NCBI GenBank assembly: GCA_900316105.1
Contig: ONBR01000027.1
Location: 1-34,497, forward strand
DNA from: an uncultured Olsenella sp.
Lineage (GTDB): Bacteria > Actinomycetota > Coriobacteriia > Coriobacteriales > Atopobiaceae
DNA length: 34,497 bases
Direction of reading: 5' to 3'
Below are positions 9,464 through 17,368 of the stretch, piece after piece. Made by a program: the position numbers and the translations under genes. The stretch's first letter is position 1. Each line of letters begins with the position of its first letter. Under the pieces are notes generated by a model. It ran no database searches. It was not told the origin of the DNA and saw only the letters and a list, made by a program, of their open reading frames with translations.

Positions 9464-9946
9464 ATGCCCACCTACTATCAGGCAGAGAACGCGACCATCG
9501 TCGGAGACGTGACCCTGGGTCAGGACAGCTCCGCCTGGTACGGCGCCGTAATCCGGGCGGACAGCGCCCCCATCGTCGTGGGTCCCAGGTCGAACGTCCA
9601 GGACAATGCCACGATTCACGTGGACCCAGGCTTTCCCGTCCACATCGGCAAGGGCGTGACCATAGGCCACAACGCCGTGGTACACGGCTGCGTCGTAGGT
9701 GGCAACACGGTCATTGGCATGGGCGCGATCGTCCTCAACGGCGCAAAGATCGGCCGGGACTGCATCATCGGAGCGGGTGCCCTGGTGACCCAGGGGACGG
9801 TCATCCCCGACGGGTCCATCGCCTTTGGCAACCCCGCCAAGGTGCGCAAGCAGATGAGCGAAGAGGCCATGGCCTCCAACCGCTTGAACGCCACCGACTA
9901 CGTCGAGCACGCCCAGTCGCAGCTACCTGCCCACCAGGTCGACTAG
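9464..9946 (+). CDS. gamma-carbonic anhydrase-like hexapeptide protein
   Basis: 160-residue left-handed beta-helix protein of the YrdA/PaaY/CaiE group. The ribosome site TAGGAGCC overlaps the acyltransferase stop, so the two genes are cotranscribed. Hexapeptide repeats run through most of the length (ATIVGDVTLG, SNVQDNATIHV, VTIGHNAVVHG, TVIGMGAIVLNGAKIG). His residues at NATIHVD, TIGHNAVVHG match the three zinc ligands of gamma-class carbonic anhydrases. The ADSAPIVVG loop and the C-terminal helix are also typical. Many members have weak or no anhydrase activity. Whether it serves the acetyltransferase next to it is unknown. Confidence 0.85.
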   Translation: MPTYYQAENATIVGDVTLGQDSSAWYGAVIRADSAPIVVGPRSNVQDNATIHVDPGFPVHIGKGVTIGHNAVVHGCVVGGNTVIGMGAIVLNGAKIGRDCIIGAGALVTQGTVIPDGSIAFGNPAKVRKQMSEEAMASNRLNATDYVEHAQSQLPAHQVD

Positions 9947-10055
9947 CGCGGGCTGGGACGCCATCGTCAGGTAAGTCCCCTGAGCCCCAGCCCCCGACCT
10001 GCAACCCACCCAAGCCCCTCACCAGCGAAAAATCCGCAGGCAAAGGTATGCAAAC

Positions 10056-10080
10056 GAGCCGTGGGCAAAGCCCACGGCTC
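10056..10080. terminator. hairpin after the carbonic-anhydrase-like gene
   Basis: Perfect 11-bp stem (GAGCCGTGGGC / GCCCACGGCTC) with an AAA loop, 110 bases after the stop of the plus-strand gene, in the convergent space before the DAHP synthase. There is no clear U-run on either strand (the minus side reads GTTTGCAT), so it is a weak intrinsic-terminator candidate or an mRNA 3'-end stabiliser. Confidence 0.5.
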
Positions 10081-10149
10081 ACCACCTTCCCCCGTTCTCG
10101 CCTATCACTCAAAGGCCCGGCAGGCTCTAGAGCGGAGCCTCAACGCAAA

Positions 10150-10219
10150 GCGGTCCCCTCTTGCCTGTTTCCGAGACATCCGCGAGGCGCTGGCTCGGAA
10201 ACGAGCAGGAGGGGGCCGC
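10150..10219 (-). repeat. long-arm hairpin, probable member of the ATGTCT-loop family
   Basis: Imperfect 26-bp arms (10150-10175 and 10194-10219; four of 26 positions not Watson-Crick) around an 18-base loop. Read on the minus strand, the loop is CCAGCGCCTCGCGGATGT followed by CT. It resembles the CAGCGCAGCGAGAATGTCT core of the hairpins at 13716, 13833 and 18440. An outer pair of 13-base segments (10123-10135 with 10237-10249, one mismatch) encloses it and reaches into the DAHP synthase stop codon. It lies in a convergent intergenic space. Family membership is less certain than for the other three. Confidence 0.6.
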
Positions 10220-10241
10220 CCATCAGCTAGAATAGTCCGCC

Positions 10242-11033
10242 CTAGAGCCTCTCCGCCAAGCCCTTGATGAGAAGCTCCGTCTTGTCCCAGCCCAGGCAGG
10301 CGTCCGTGATGGACTTGCCATAGACGCCGCCGTCCACGGGCTGGCTGCCATCGATCAGGTAGGACTCCACCATGAAGCCGCGGAAGATGTTGGCGATGTC
10401 CTGGCTGCGGCTCACCGAGTCGAGGACCTCGTTGACAATGCGGAGCTGCTCCAGGGGACGCTTGCCCGAATTGTCGTGGTTGCAGTCAATCACGACGCTG
10501 GGGTTCTGGTAATCACCAGCCTTGTACTGGTCGGCCAGGCGCTCCAGGTACTCGTAGTGGTAGTTGGGGTAGTTGATTCCGTCCATGCCCTGGTAGCCGC
10601 GGAGAAGCGCGTGGGCCAGGGGGTTGCCCGTAGTCTCCACCTCCCAGTTGCGGTAGATGAAGGTCTGCTTTGCCTGGGCGGCGTGGATGGAGTTGAGCAT
10701 GACCGCCGTAGAGCCACCCGTGGGGTTCTTCATGCCCACGGCACCCTCGACGCCCGAGGCCACCAGGCGGTGTTCCTGGTTTTCCACCGAGCGGGCACCC
10801 ACGGCCACGTAAGACAGGAGGTCAATCAGATAGCGGTAGTTCCCCGGATAGAGCATCTCGTCCGCCGTGAACATGCCCGTCTCCTTGACCACGCGCAGGT
10901 GCATGTGGCGGATGGCCTTGACGCCCTCCAGGAGGTCAGGGGCACCCGTGGGGTCGGGATTGTGAAGGAGGCCCTTGTAGCCAGTGCCCTTGGTGCGGGG
11001 CTTGTTGGTGTAGACGCGCGGGATGATGATCAC
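10242..11033 (-). CDS. DAHP synthase (type I), C-terminal piece of a broken gene
   Basis: 263 residues from GTG 11033, covering most of the (beta/alpha)8 barrel of 3-deoxy-D-arabino-heptulosonate 7-phosphate synthase, the first shikimate-pathway enzyme. Conserved segments include IPRVYTNKPRTKGTGYKGL (catalytic Lys), GARSVENQEHR, GMKNPTGG, VIDCNHDNSGK and GFMVESYLIDGSQ. The N-terminal end and the GPCSADR loop are missing and lie in a different frame just upstream (11030-11206). About 21 residues that normally separate GPCSADR from the next strand are absent altogether. The frame start GTG overlaps the upstream TGA as GTGA. It is probably inactive unless the two parts associate. Confidence 0.75.
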   Translation of the reverse strand: MIIIPRVYTNKPRTKGTGYKGLLHNPDPTGAPDLLEGVKAIRHMHLRVVKETGMFTADEMLYPGNYRYLIDLLSYVAVGARSVENQEHRLVASGVEGAVGMKNPTGGSTAVMLNSIHAAQAKQTFIYRNWEVETTGNPLAHALLRGYQGMDGINYPNYHYEYLERLADQYKAGDYQNPSVVIDCNHDNSGKRPLEQLRIVNEVLDSVSRSQDIANIFRGFMVESYLIDGSQPVDGGVYGKSITDACLGWDKTELLIKGLAERL

Positions 11034-11206
11034 CGGTCTGCCGAGCAGGGGCCGATGATCAGGAGGCGGCGGGGGTCCTCGCCCTTGAGCACGGCCGCCA
11101 CCTGGGCGTCAAAGTCCTTCTTCTTTTCCGCTAGGTCCTGGGGCAGGGGCATCTCCTCGCGAATCTCCTGGGGGATGGGCAGGCGACGCTTGAAATTCAT
11201 GGACAT
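11030..11206 (-). pseudogene. DAHP synthase, N-terminal piece (truncated)
   Basis: 58 residues from ATG 11206 (AAAGG 8 bases upstream; a second ATG at 11200 is possible). The sequence FKRRLPIPQEIREEMPLP... is the normal N-terminal helix region of a type I DAHP synthase. It ends RRLLIIGPCSADR and then TGA. GPCS is the conserved phosphoenolpyruvate-site strand. In homologues about 21 residues of helix follow before IPRVYTNKPR; here that stretch is missing and the frame shifts, which suggests an internal deletion of roughly 64 bases. Read with 10242-11033 as one damaged gene. Confidence 0.7.
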
Positions 11207-11465
11207 AGGAGGACCTTTCCCGAGCAAAGGCGACTATTCGCGGCAGTTCGTGCATTGAGCTTGTGCATTCTACGATAGCCGAAGACACACTCCCAGACTT
11301 GCCGAATCTCCTTTTCCAAACGGTAACAAGGACCGGACCACTGCAGGCCCTCCAGATGGAACTCTGCTGACATCCGTCTTCTCCGCGGGGGGCCGACCCA
11401 AAACCTGCCATCATAGGCAGGGTACACAGACAAGAGACCAACACCCACCACAGAAGGGAAACGAC

Positions 11466-13013
11466 ATGGCCTGCACGACCATCCTCATCGGAAAGAACGC
11501 CAGCTACGACGGGTCGACCATCATCGCCCGCAACGAGGACTCCCCCTCCGGCGAGTTCTGCGCAAAGCGCATGGAGCTGGTCCACCCCTCCGACCAGCCC
11601 CGCCACTACCGCTCCGTGATCAGCCACGTGGAGATCGATCTGCCCGAGGAGCCCATGCGCTACACCTCCGTCCCCAATGCCGACGACTCCGAGGGCGTCT
11701 GGGCGGCCGCCGGCGTCAACGCCCTGGACGTGGCCATGACCGCCACCGAGACCCTGACCTCCAACGAGCGCGTCCTGGGCGCAGATCCCCTGGTGGAGCT
11801 CCAGAAGGCACAGGGCAAGGAGGGCGAGGAGGGCTACGTGCCCGAGGTCCCCGGCGGCATCGGCGAGGAGGACATGGTCACCCTGGTCCTCCCCTACATC
11901 CGCTCCGCCCGCGAGGGTGTCCAGCGCCTGGGCAGCCTGCTGGACCAGTACGGCACCTACGAGATGAACGGCATCGCCTTCTCGGACGTCAACGAGATCT
12001 GGTGGCTGGAGACCGTGGGCGGCCACCACTGGATCGCCCGCCGCGTCCCCGATGACTGCTACGTGACCATGCCCAACCAGCTGGGCATCGACGACTTTGA
12101 CCTGACGGACGCCATGGGCGACCAGGCCGAGTTCATGTGCTCCGCCGACCTGGCAGAGTGGATGGACGCAAACCACCTTGATCTGACCCTGACCAGCGAC
12201 CTCTTCGACGACGATGAGGACCAGGAGCTGGCTGACATGGAGCGCATCTTTAACCCGCGCGACGCCTTTGGCTCCCACTCCGATGCCGACCACGTCTACA
12301 ACACACCCCGCGCCTGGGCCATGCACCGCTTCCTGGCTCCCCACAACGACTGGGACAACCCCGATGTGGGCTGGAACCCCGAGGCCGACGACCTGCCCTG
12401 GTGCATGGTGCCCGAGCGCAAGCTGACCATCGAGGACGTGAAGTACGTCCTCTCCCTCCACTACCAGGGCACGGCCTACGACCCCTACGGCAGGCTGGGC
12501 ACCGAGGCCACTCGCAACATGTACCGCCCCATCGGCATCAACCGCAACTGCCAGCTGGCAGTCCTGCAGCTCCGTCCCCAGGCACCTGAGGGCTCCTGCG
12601 CCATCCAGTGGATGGCCTATGGTTCCAACCCCTTCAATGCCCTGGTGCCTCTCTTTGCCAACGTCGACAGGACGCCCGACTACCTGTCCAACACCGACGC
12701 AAAGAAGGTCTCCACCGATAGCTTCTACTGGGCAAACCGTCTGATCGGCGCCCTGGCAGACGCCCAGTTCACGGCCAGCCAGCCCACCATCGAGCGCTAC
12801 CAGATGGCCGTGGGCGCAAAGGGCCACAAGCTCGTAGGCGAGGCTGACGCGGAGGTGTCCCAGCTAGGCTACGCCGAGGCCACCGAAAGGCTCACCGAGG
12901 CAAACGACCGCATCGCCACCATGCTCAAGGCCGAGACCGACAAGGCCCTCTTCGACGTGCTGGACATCGCAAGCGCCGGCATGAAGAATGCCTTCTCGCG
13001 CAGCGACGGCTAA
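11466..13013 (+). CDS. C69 family dipeptidase (PepD-like)
   Basis: 515 residues. ATG 11466 has AGAAGGG upstream. The N-terminus MACTTILIGKNASYDGS carries the conserved Cys3 that becomes the N-terminal nucleophile after removal of Met-Ala. IIARNEDSPSGEF follows, then the block GVNALDVAMTATETLTSN. These are hallmarks of the U34/C69 dipeptidases, which are Ntn-hydrolases that cleave dipeptides of broad specificity. No signal peptide is seen, so it is cytoplasmic. The central part (DGIAFSDVNEIWWLETVGGHHWIARRVPDD, seen here with NGIAFSD) is also family-typical. The hemolysin III-like gene starts 17 bases after the stop, so both are probably on one transcript. Confidence 0.93.
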   Translation: MACTTILIGKNASYDGSTIIARNEDSPSGEFCAKRMELVHPSDQPRHYRSVISHVEIDLPEEPMRYTSVPNADDSEGVWAAAGVNALDVAMTATETLTSNERVLGADPLVELQKAQGKEGEEGYVPEVPGGIGEEDMVTLVLPYIRSAREGVQRLGSLLDQYGTYEMNGIAFSDVNEIWWLETVGGHHWIARRVPDDCYVTMPNQLGIDDFDLTDAMGDQAEFMCSADLAEWMDANHLDLTLTSDLFDDDEDQELADMERIFNPRDAFGSHSDADHVYNTPRAWAMHRFLAPHNDWDNPDVGWNPEADDLPWCMVPERKLTIEDVKYVLSLHYQGTAYDPYGRLGTEATRNMYRPIGINRNCQLAVLQLRPQAPEGSCAIQWMAYGSNPFNALVPLFANVDRTPDYLSNTDAKKVSTDSFYWANRLIGALADAQFTASQPTIERYQMAVGAKGHKLVGEADAEVSQLGYAEATERLTEANDRIATMLKAETDKALFDVLDIASAGMKNAFSRSDG

Positions 13014-13029
13014 GGGAGGACGCGCGGAC

Positions 13030-13701
13030 GTGGCCAAGCTCAGCTCACAAGAAGAGAAGAAGGCGCCCAGGCGCCAGTATTCCACGGGCGAGGAGATCGC
13101 CAATGCCGTCTCGCATGGCGTTGGCGTCCTTCTGTCCATCGCGGCGCTGGTCCTTCTGATCGTGCGCGCCGTCTCGCACGGGGGCGGGGTTCATCTGCTG
13201 GCGGCTCTCCTCATGGGAATAGGGCTGATCTTGGAGTTTCTCTTTTCCACCCTCTACCATGCCCTGGTGCCACAGAAGGCAAAGGCGGTCTTTCGCATAT
13301 TGGACCACAGTGCCATATACCTGCTGATCGCGGGAAGCTACGCACCATTTGCCCTCATCACCCTCGCCGACCGGGGAGGCCTGGGGCTCACGGTGATCGT
13401 GTGGGTCATAGCCGCGGTGGGCATCGTAGCCGAGGCCCTGCTGAGAGAGCGACAGCCGGCCTGGGTCTCTGCCCTCATCTACCTGGCCATGGGCTGGCTG
13501 GTGATCTTTCACATCGTGGACATCTACCAGCTCCTGCCAGCGCCGGGCTTTGGTCTGCTGGTGGCAGGCGGCATCTCCTACACCATCGGCGTCGGCTTTT
13601 ACGTGGCAAAGAAGGTCCCCTACATGCACTTTGTCTGGCACCTCTTTGTCCTGGGAGGCGCAGTCTGCATAACCTTGGCGGCCCTGCTCTACGTCGTGTA
13701 G
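13030..13701 (+). CDS. hemolysin III family (YqfA/PAQR) membrane protein
   Basis: 223 residues from GTG 13030, preceded by GGGAGG placed just after the dipeptidase stop. An in-frame ATG at 12988 would overlap the upstream gene by 26 bases and lacks a ribosome site. Seven hydrophobic helices follow a charged N-terminus. PAQR/HlyIII signatures are visible: EEIANAVSHGVG, FSTLYHAL, LDHSAIYLLIAGSYAPF and the C-terminal HFVWHLFVLGG, giving the conserved zinc-site His residues. Despite the name, bacterial members are putative membrane hydrolases or receptors of unclear function. The gene ends in the convergent space containing two long hairpins. Confidence 0.87.
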   Translation: MAKLSSQEEKKAPRRQYSTGEEIANAVSHGVGVLLSIAALVLLIVRAVSHGGGVHLLAALLMGIGLILEFLFSTLYHALVPQKAKAVFRILDHSAIYLLIAGSYAPFALITLADRGGLGLTVIVWVIAAVGIVAEALLRERQPAWVSALIYLAMGWLVIFHIVDIYQLLPAPGFGLLVAGGISYTIGVGFYVAKKVPYMHFVWHLFVLGGAVCITLAALLYVV

Positions 13702-13715
13702 CGTAAGCATCCCAC

Positions 13716-13777
13716 GGGAGCGCTGCCTTGCTCCAGCGCAGCGAGAATGTCTGAGCACGGAGCAAAGCAGCGCTCCC
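13716..13777 (+). repeat. ATGTCT-loop hairpin, copy 1
   Basis: 19-bp arms (13716-13734, 13759-13777; 18 of 19 paired) around the 24-base loop AGCGCAGCGAGAATGTCTGA + GCAC. The second half of the loop, GCGAGAATGTCTGAGCAC, is identical in the copies at 13833 and 18440, although the outer arm sequences differ. It starts 15 bases after the hemolysin III-like stop and faces the hydrolase gene tail to tail. There is no U-run. Confidence 0.8.
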
Positions 13778-13832
13778 GCCAATTTATCCCCCGTTCCAGG
13801 CCGCTCGAGCTAGAAAGAACGCCGAGAGCGGT

Positions 13833-13922
13833 CCGGTCCTGCCTTTGTCCAGGCGCAGTTTCGCAGCGGTCGCGCGAAGCGCGCCGCGAGAATGTCTGAG
13901 CACTGGACAAAGGCAGGACCGG
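13833..13922 (+). repeat. ATGTCT-loop hairpin, copy 2
   Basis: Perfect 19-bp arms (13833-13851, 13904-13922) around a 52-base loop. The loop starts GGCGCAGTTTCGCAGCG and ends GCGAGAATGTCTGAGCAC, with an internal TTCGC/GCGAA stem. It shares both loop ends and the inner arm TTGTCCA/TGGACAA with copy 3 at 18440; the outer ten arm bases are unrelated. It ends 23 bases before the stop of the minus-strand hydrolase gene. Confidence 0.85.
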
Positions 13923-13944
13923 CCCGCCGAAGCGCAGTCTTCTA

Positions 13945-15144
13945 CTAGCTCAGCGCCTTTCCCATGATCCATCCCCAGCGCGGCGTCACCGTGGTGCCGT
14001 AGTAGGAAATCCACTGGTCCAGGCCCATCGTGCTGACGCTGCCGATGTTGTGCATCACCGTGCCGCCCCCGATGTAGATACCCACATGTCCAAAGACGCT
14101 GCCCGCCTTGGAGTGGGAGTGCGTTGACACGGCGATGATCATGCCAGGCTTGAGGGCGGCCTTGTTGGAGCTCGTGCACCAGGCGTTGTACATGTCATTC
14201 GCGTTGCCGCTGGGATAGCCCAGACCCGCGCGAGAGAAGACCTGGCTCACCCACATGGCGCAGTAGCCCGCGCCAGGCGAGGGCGTGGAGTGGCAGGCGT
14301 TGATCACTGCCTGCTGGGAGCCCGTCTGGGCCCCTCCCCCGCCGACCGTGCCCGTCACGCCAGACGCAGCGGACCCCTTGCTCGCAGACGAGGAGGTGGC
14401 AGATGCAGATGACGAGGCGGCGGCCGCAGCGGCAGCCTCCCTTGCCGCCTTCTCCTGTGCTGCCTTCTCGGCTGCCATCTGCTCCAGCTCCTGGTCGCGC
14501 TGGGCCATCAGCTGCTTCACCTGGTCGGAGAGGCCGTTCAGGGTGTCCGTGACCTCCTGCTGCTTGGCTTGCATGTCCGCCAACTGCTGCTTCTGCTGGT
14601 CGTTCAGCTTCTCGAGCTCCGCCTTCTCGTCCTCAAGCTGTGCCTTCTGCTGGTCCAGAGCCTCCTTGGCGGACTTCACCTCCTCGATCAACCGGCGATC
14701 CTGGTCCGAAATCTTCGAGAGGTAGTAGAGGTTGGAGGTCAGGTCGTTCATGCTCGTGGAGTTCAGCATCACCGAGAGCACGTCGTTGTCGCCGGTCTTG
14801 TAGGAGGAAGAGACCCTCTTTGCCAGTCGATCCTGTTTCTCCTCCAGGTCGGTCTGCTTTTGGTCGATCTGCTCCTGGGTGGCGTCAATCTCCCCCTGCT
14901 TTGCCTCTATCTGGTCCAGGGTTTGAGCCTGCTTTTGGGCCAATGCCGTGTACTCGGCGGCAATCTGGTCCAGCTGGGCCTGCACCTGATCGAGCCGTGC
15001 CTGTGCGTCATCGAGGTCTGACTCGGTCTGAGCCAGGTCCGACGAAGTGTCAGCAAAGACAATTTGGGGAGAGAGGGCGAGCAGGGAGCCTGCCCCCATC
15101 AGAATCTTGAGCGCCTGACGGCGCGTGAGGTTTGAGCTTTCCAC
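13945..15144 (-). CDS. Tat-exported coiled-coil NlpC/P60-like cell-wall hydrolase
   Basis: 399 residues from GTG 15144 (AAGGA 7 bases upstream). The N-terminal signal LTRRQALKILMGAGSLLALS is a twin-arginine type ending near FADT. About 200 residues of Gln/Glu/Lys-rich coiled coil follow, as in PcsB/CwlO hydrolases that are activated by FtsEX. An Ala/Ser-rich linker leads to a C-terminal catalytic domain with GYCAMWVSQVF (Cys295) and GHVGIYIGGG (His353). This is the Cys-His pattern of NlpC/P60 peptidoglycan endopeptidases, and His365 (VMHN) may be the third residue. A CHAP amidase is the alternative. It is divergent from a secreted repeat protein, which fits a role at the cell envelope. Confidence 0.85.
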   Translation of the reverse strand: MESSNLTRRQALKILMGAGSLLALSPQIVFADTSSDLAQTESDLDDAQARLDQVQAQLDQIAAEYTALAQKQAQTLDQIEAKQGEIDATQEQIDQKQTDLEEKQDRLAKRVSSSYKTGDNDVLSVMLNSTSMNDLTSNLYYLSKISDQDRRLIEEVKSAKEALDQQKAQLEDEKAELEKLNDQQKQQLADMQAKQQEVTDTLNGLSDQVKQLMAQRDQELEQMAAEKAAQEKAAREAAAAAAASSSASATSSSASKGSAASGVTGTVGGGGAQTGSQQAVINACHSTPSPGAGYCAMWVSQVFSRAGLGYPSGNANDMYNAWCTSSNKAALKPGMIIAVSTHSHSKAGSVFGHVGIYIGGGTVMHNIGSVSTMGLDQWISYYGTTVTPRWGWIMGKALS

Positions 15145-15330
15145 GAGAAGGTCCTTGTCCGTTTGAGCTGCGTTTGGCGTTTCGTGGTGCGATGGGCCTT
15201 GGTGGCAAAAAAGGCTGCTGACCTGCCCAAAGCACGCTGCCCCATAGGGGCTTGAGTCGGAATCAGAATAGCACACTTGCGCCGAGCTGACTTACTATTG
15301 CAGGTCACTGGCTGCATATACCGTATAGGA

Positions 15331-15359
15331 TTATCCATATACTGAATATATTCTATAAA
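15331..15359 (+). promoter_or_regulatory. candidate promoter of the secreted repeat protein
   Basis: A TATAAA -10 box (15354-15359) 17 bases downstream of TTATCC, a weak -35, in the A+T-rich stretch. Start of transcription would be near 15366. Confidence 0.35.
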
Positions 15360-15387
15360 AACGCGCACTTTTCAGTTTTTATGAATC

Positions 15388-15437
15388 GTCGTGCGACTGC
15401 GGTGTTTAGTGGCGGATTTTTCCCGGCGTCGCACGAC
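15388..15437 (+). promoter_or_regulatory. leader inverted repeat
   Basis: Perfect 10-bp arms GTCGTGCGAC (15388-15397) and GTCGCACGAC (15428-15437) enclose 30 bases. If the promoter above is right, this folds in the 5' leader of the secreted protein mRNA. It does not match any riboswitch class I know. Confidence 0.45.
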
Positions 15438-15523
15438 CGGCAATGCCGCGTGAACTATGGTTCTGAAAAGTAGCAAGTCCTCCCAAGGGCAAGCTATACC
15501 TTCGAGCAGAGAGGGTGGGGACC

Positions 15524-17356
15524 ATGAAGAACATCTCCGCAAGCGCAAAGAGCGCAAAGCTTCTGCATCCAATCCAGCACAGGGAAGACGAACTTCTTCG
15601 CCGCGTGGGAGTGGCCCTGGTCACGGGGGCATTGACGTTGAGCCTGATTCCCAGCCCCGCCCTCGCCGAGTCGCAGTCTGCCGACTCCTCTTCCGCAAGC
15701 ACATCGCAACAGCAGAAAGACAACTCCTCCACTCCGCCTCAGCCTCCCTCGGGAAGCGACGGCCAGGCGCCATCCGCACCACCCGACGGCGCAGGTGGCG
15801 GCCAGGGACAGGGCCAGCCTGGTGAGACTCCCAGTGGAGCCCCCGGCGGTGGCGCAGACACGCAGAGCTTTGACTATTCGGGTAGCTATTCCGGTGTCCT
15901 CGTGGCAGACGGGCAAGAGACCAACGCCTCCGACCAGCAGTACTCTGCAACCGAATCAGACCAGAACGCAGCCCTCGTCCAGAACGGCGGAAGCCTGACC
16001 GCAAGCAAGGTCACGCTGGAAAAGTCGGGCGACGACCAGAACGGCGACTCCTGCAACTTCTACGGCGTGAACTCCATCCTGCTCAGCGTAGGCGACGGTA
16101 GTCTGGCCAAGGTCTCGGACTCCGAGCTCAAGGCCACGAGCGCCGGGTCCAATGCCCTCTTTGCCACTGACGGCGGAACCATCTATGCAAAGGGTGACAG
16201 CATCTCCACGACCGCAGACAATAGCCGCGGCTGCGATGCCACCTACGGCGGCAGCATCATCGGCGACAGCCTGACCATCTCCACCCAGGGCAACCATTGC
16301 GCGGCCCTGGCAACGGACCGCGGCGGTGGCAACGTGTCCATCACCAACTCCAGCCTGTCCACCGAGGGCTCGGGCTCCCCCCTCATCTACTCCACGGGAG
16401 ACATCGAGGTTTCAGGCGTCACGGGTACGGCCACGGGCAGCCAGATCGCCGGCATGGAGGGCCTGAACACCATACTGATCAACGACTCCACGCTGGAGAG
16501 CACCAACGAGGGCACGACGGGCAGCGACCCCGTGGCCAACGGCGTGATCATCTACCAGTCCACCTCGGGCGACGCCGAGACGACCACTGGCGACGCGGCC
16601 TCCTTCCAGGCGGTGAACTCCACCCTAAAGAGTTCGATCGACTCCGGCGCCATGTTCTATGTGACCAACACGACCGCAAACATCCTGCTCAAGCAGACGA
16701 CCCTAGACTTTGACTCCGACGCGGCAAAGCTCCTGCAGGTGGAGGGCAACGACTCCAACAACTGGGGCTCCGCAGGATCAAACGGAGCGAGCGTGAACTG
16801 CACCTGTGCAGGCGAGGACCTGAGCGGCGACATCAGCGTGGACAGCATCTCCAGTCTGACCCTCTACCTGACGGCTGGCACGAGCTGGCAGGGTGCCGCA
16901 GTCATCACCAGCAATGACCAGGCAAGCACGACCAGCGAGGCCCCCATCACCGTGAACGTGGACGCCTCCTCCAGCTGGGTCGTCTCCAGTGACTCGACCA
17001 TCACCAAGCTCAACGTGGCACAGGGCGGCAAGGTCGTGGACACGGACGGCAATACCGTCACGATCAAGGATGCCTCGGGAAAGGTGTTGGTGGAAGGAAC
17101 GTCCTCTGTCAGCGTCACCGTCACAGACAGCTACTCCAGCGAGGTCGACGACAATGCCGTCCAACTGGCCAGCGACCTGATCGACCGCAGCTCCTTCGAC
17201 GACGCCATGGGAACCAGCACGGCGTTTGCCTTGGGCGACCAGAGTACGGACAGCTCGAGCGGCAGCTCCTCTCAGAATCAGGCGGAGAGCTCCCAGGAGC
17301 AGACCAGCTGGTGGGACCAGATAGTAGCCTTCTTTGGTCGCATCTTCAGCTTTTAG
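15524..17356 (+). CDS. large secreted repeat protein, probable beta-helix surface protein
   Basis: 610 residues from ATG 15524 behind GAGGGTGGGG. GTG at 15515 is in frame but inside the ribosome site. A long basic N-terminus and a signal peptide (VGVALVTGALTLSLIPSPALA) are followed by a Ser/Pro/Gly-rich low-complexity segment. About 400 residues of short, degenerate beta repeats come next (GGSLTASKVTLEKSG, GGTIYAKGDSISTT, GGNVSITNSSLSTEG, LNTILINDSTLES), as in right-handed parallel beta-helix adhesins. No LPxTG motif is present. The C-terminus is an aromatic amphipathic stretch (SWWDQIVAFFGRIFSF) that could bind membrane. Adhesin-like by appearance; the ligand is unknown. Confidence 0.75.
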   Translation: MKNISASAKSAKLLHPIQHREDELLRRVGVALVTGALTLSLIPSPALAESQSADSSSASTSQQQKDNSSTPPQPPSGSDGQAPSAPPDGAGGGQGQGQPGETPSGAPGGGADTQSFDYSGSYSGVLVADGQETNASDQQYSATESDQNAALVQNGGSLTASKVTLEKSGDDQNGDSCNFYGVNSILLSVGDGSLAKVSDSELKATSAGSNALFATDGGTIYAKGDSISTTADNSRGCDATYGGSIIGDSLTISTQGNHCAALATDRGGGNVSITNSSLSTEGSGSPLIYSTGDIEVSGVTGTATGSQIAGMEGLNTILINDSTLESTNEGTTGSDPVANGVIIYQSTSGDAETTTGDAASFQAVNSTLKSSIDSGAMFYVTNTTANILLKQTTLDFDSDAAKLLQVEGNDSNNWGSAGSNGASVNCTCAGEDLSGDISVDSISSLTLYLTAGTSWQGAAVITSNDQASTTSEAPITVNVDASSSWVVSSDSTITKLNVAQGGKVVDTDGNTVTIKDASGKVLVEGTSSVSVTVTDSYSSEVDDNAVQLASDLIDRSSFDDAMGTSTAFALGDQSTDSSSGSSSQNQAESSQEQTSWWDQIVAFFGRIFSF

Positions 17357-17368
17357 CTGAGCTAGCTT

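Larger units (their letters stand above)
15145..15523. other. A+T-rich divergent intergenic region
   Basis: 379 bases between the hydrolase and the secreted repeat protein. Bases 15290-15385 are strikingly A+T-rich for this genome (ATATACTGAATATATTCTAT and neighbours). A plus-strand promoter candidate is at 15331-15359 and a 10-bp inverted repeat at 15388-15437, so the plus-strand transcript would have a leader of about 158 bases. A small CGGCAATGCCG hairpin lies at 15437-15449. No gene is seen here. Confidence 0.5.

Noticed and set aside
11030..11033. Programmed frameshift in the DAHP synthase
   Set aside because: No slippery sequence, and shifting frame would not restore the missing helix of about 21 residues.
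11207..11465. Possible T-box or trp-type leader upstream of the DAHP synthase
   Set aside because: The AGGGTGGNACCGCG signature is absent and no terminator/antiterminator pair could be drawn.
15388..15437. c-di-GMP riboswitch in the adhesin-like leader
   Set aside because: The conserved GEMM core and tetraloop receptor are not present.
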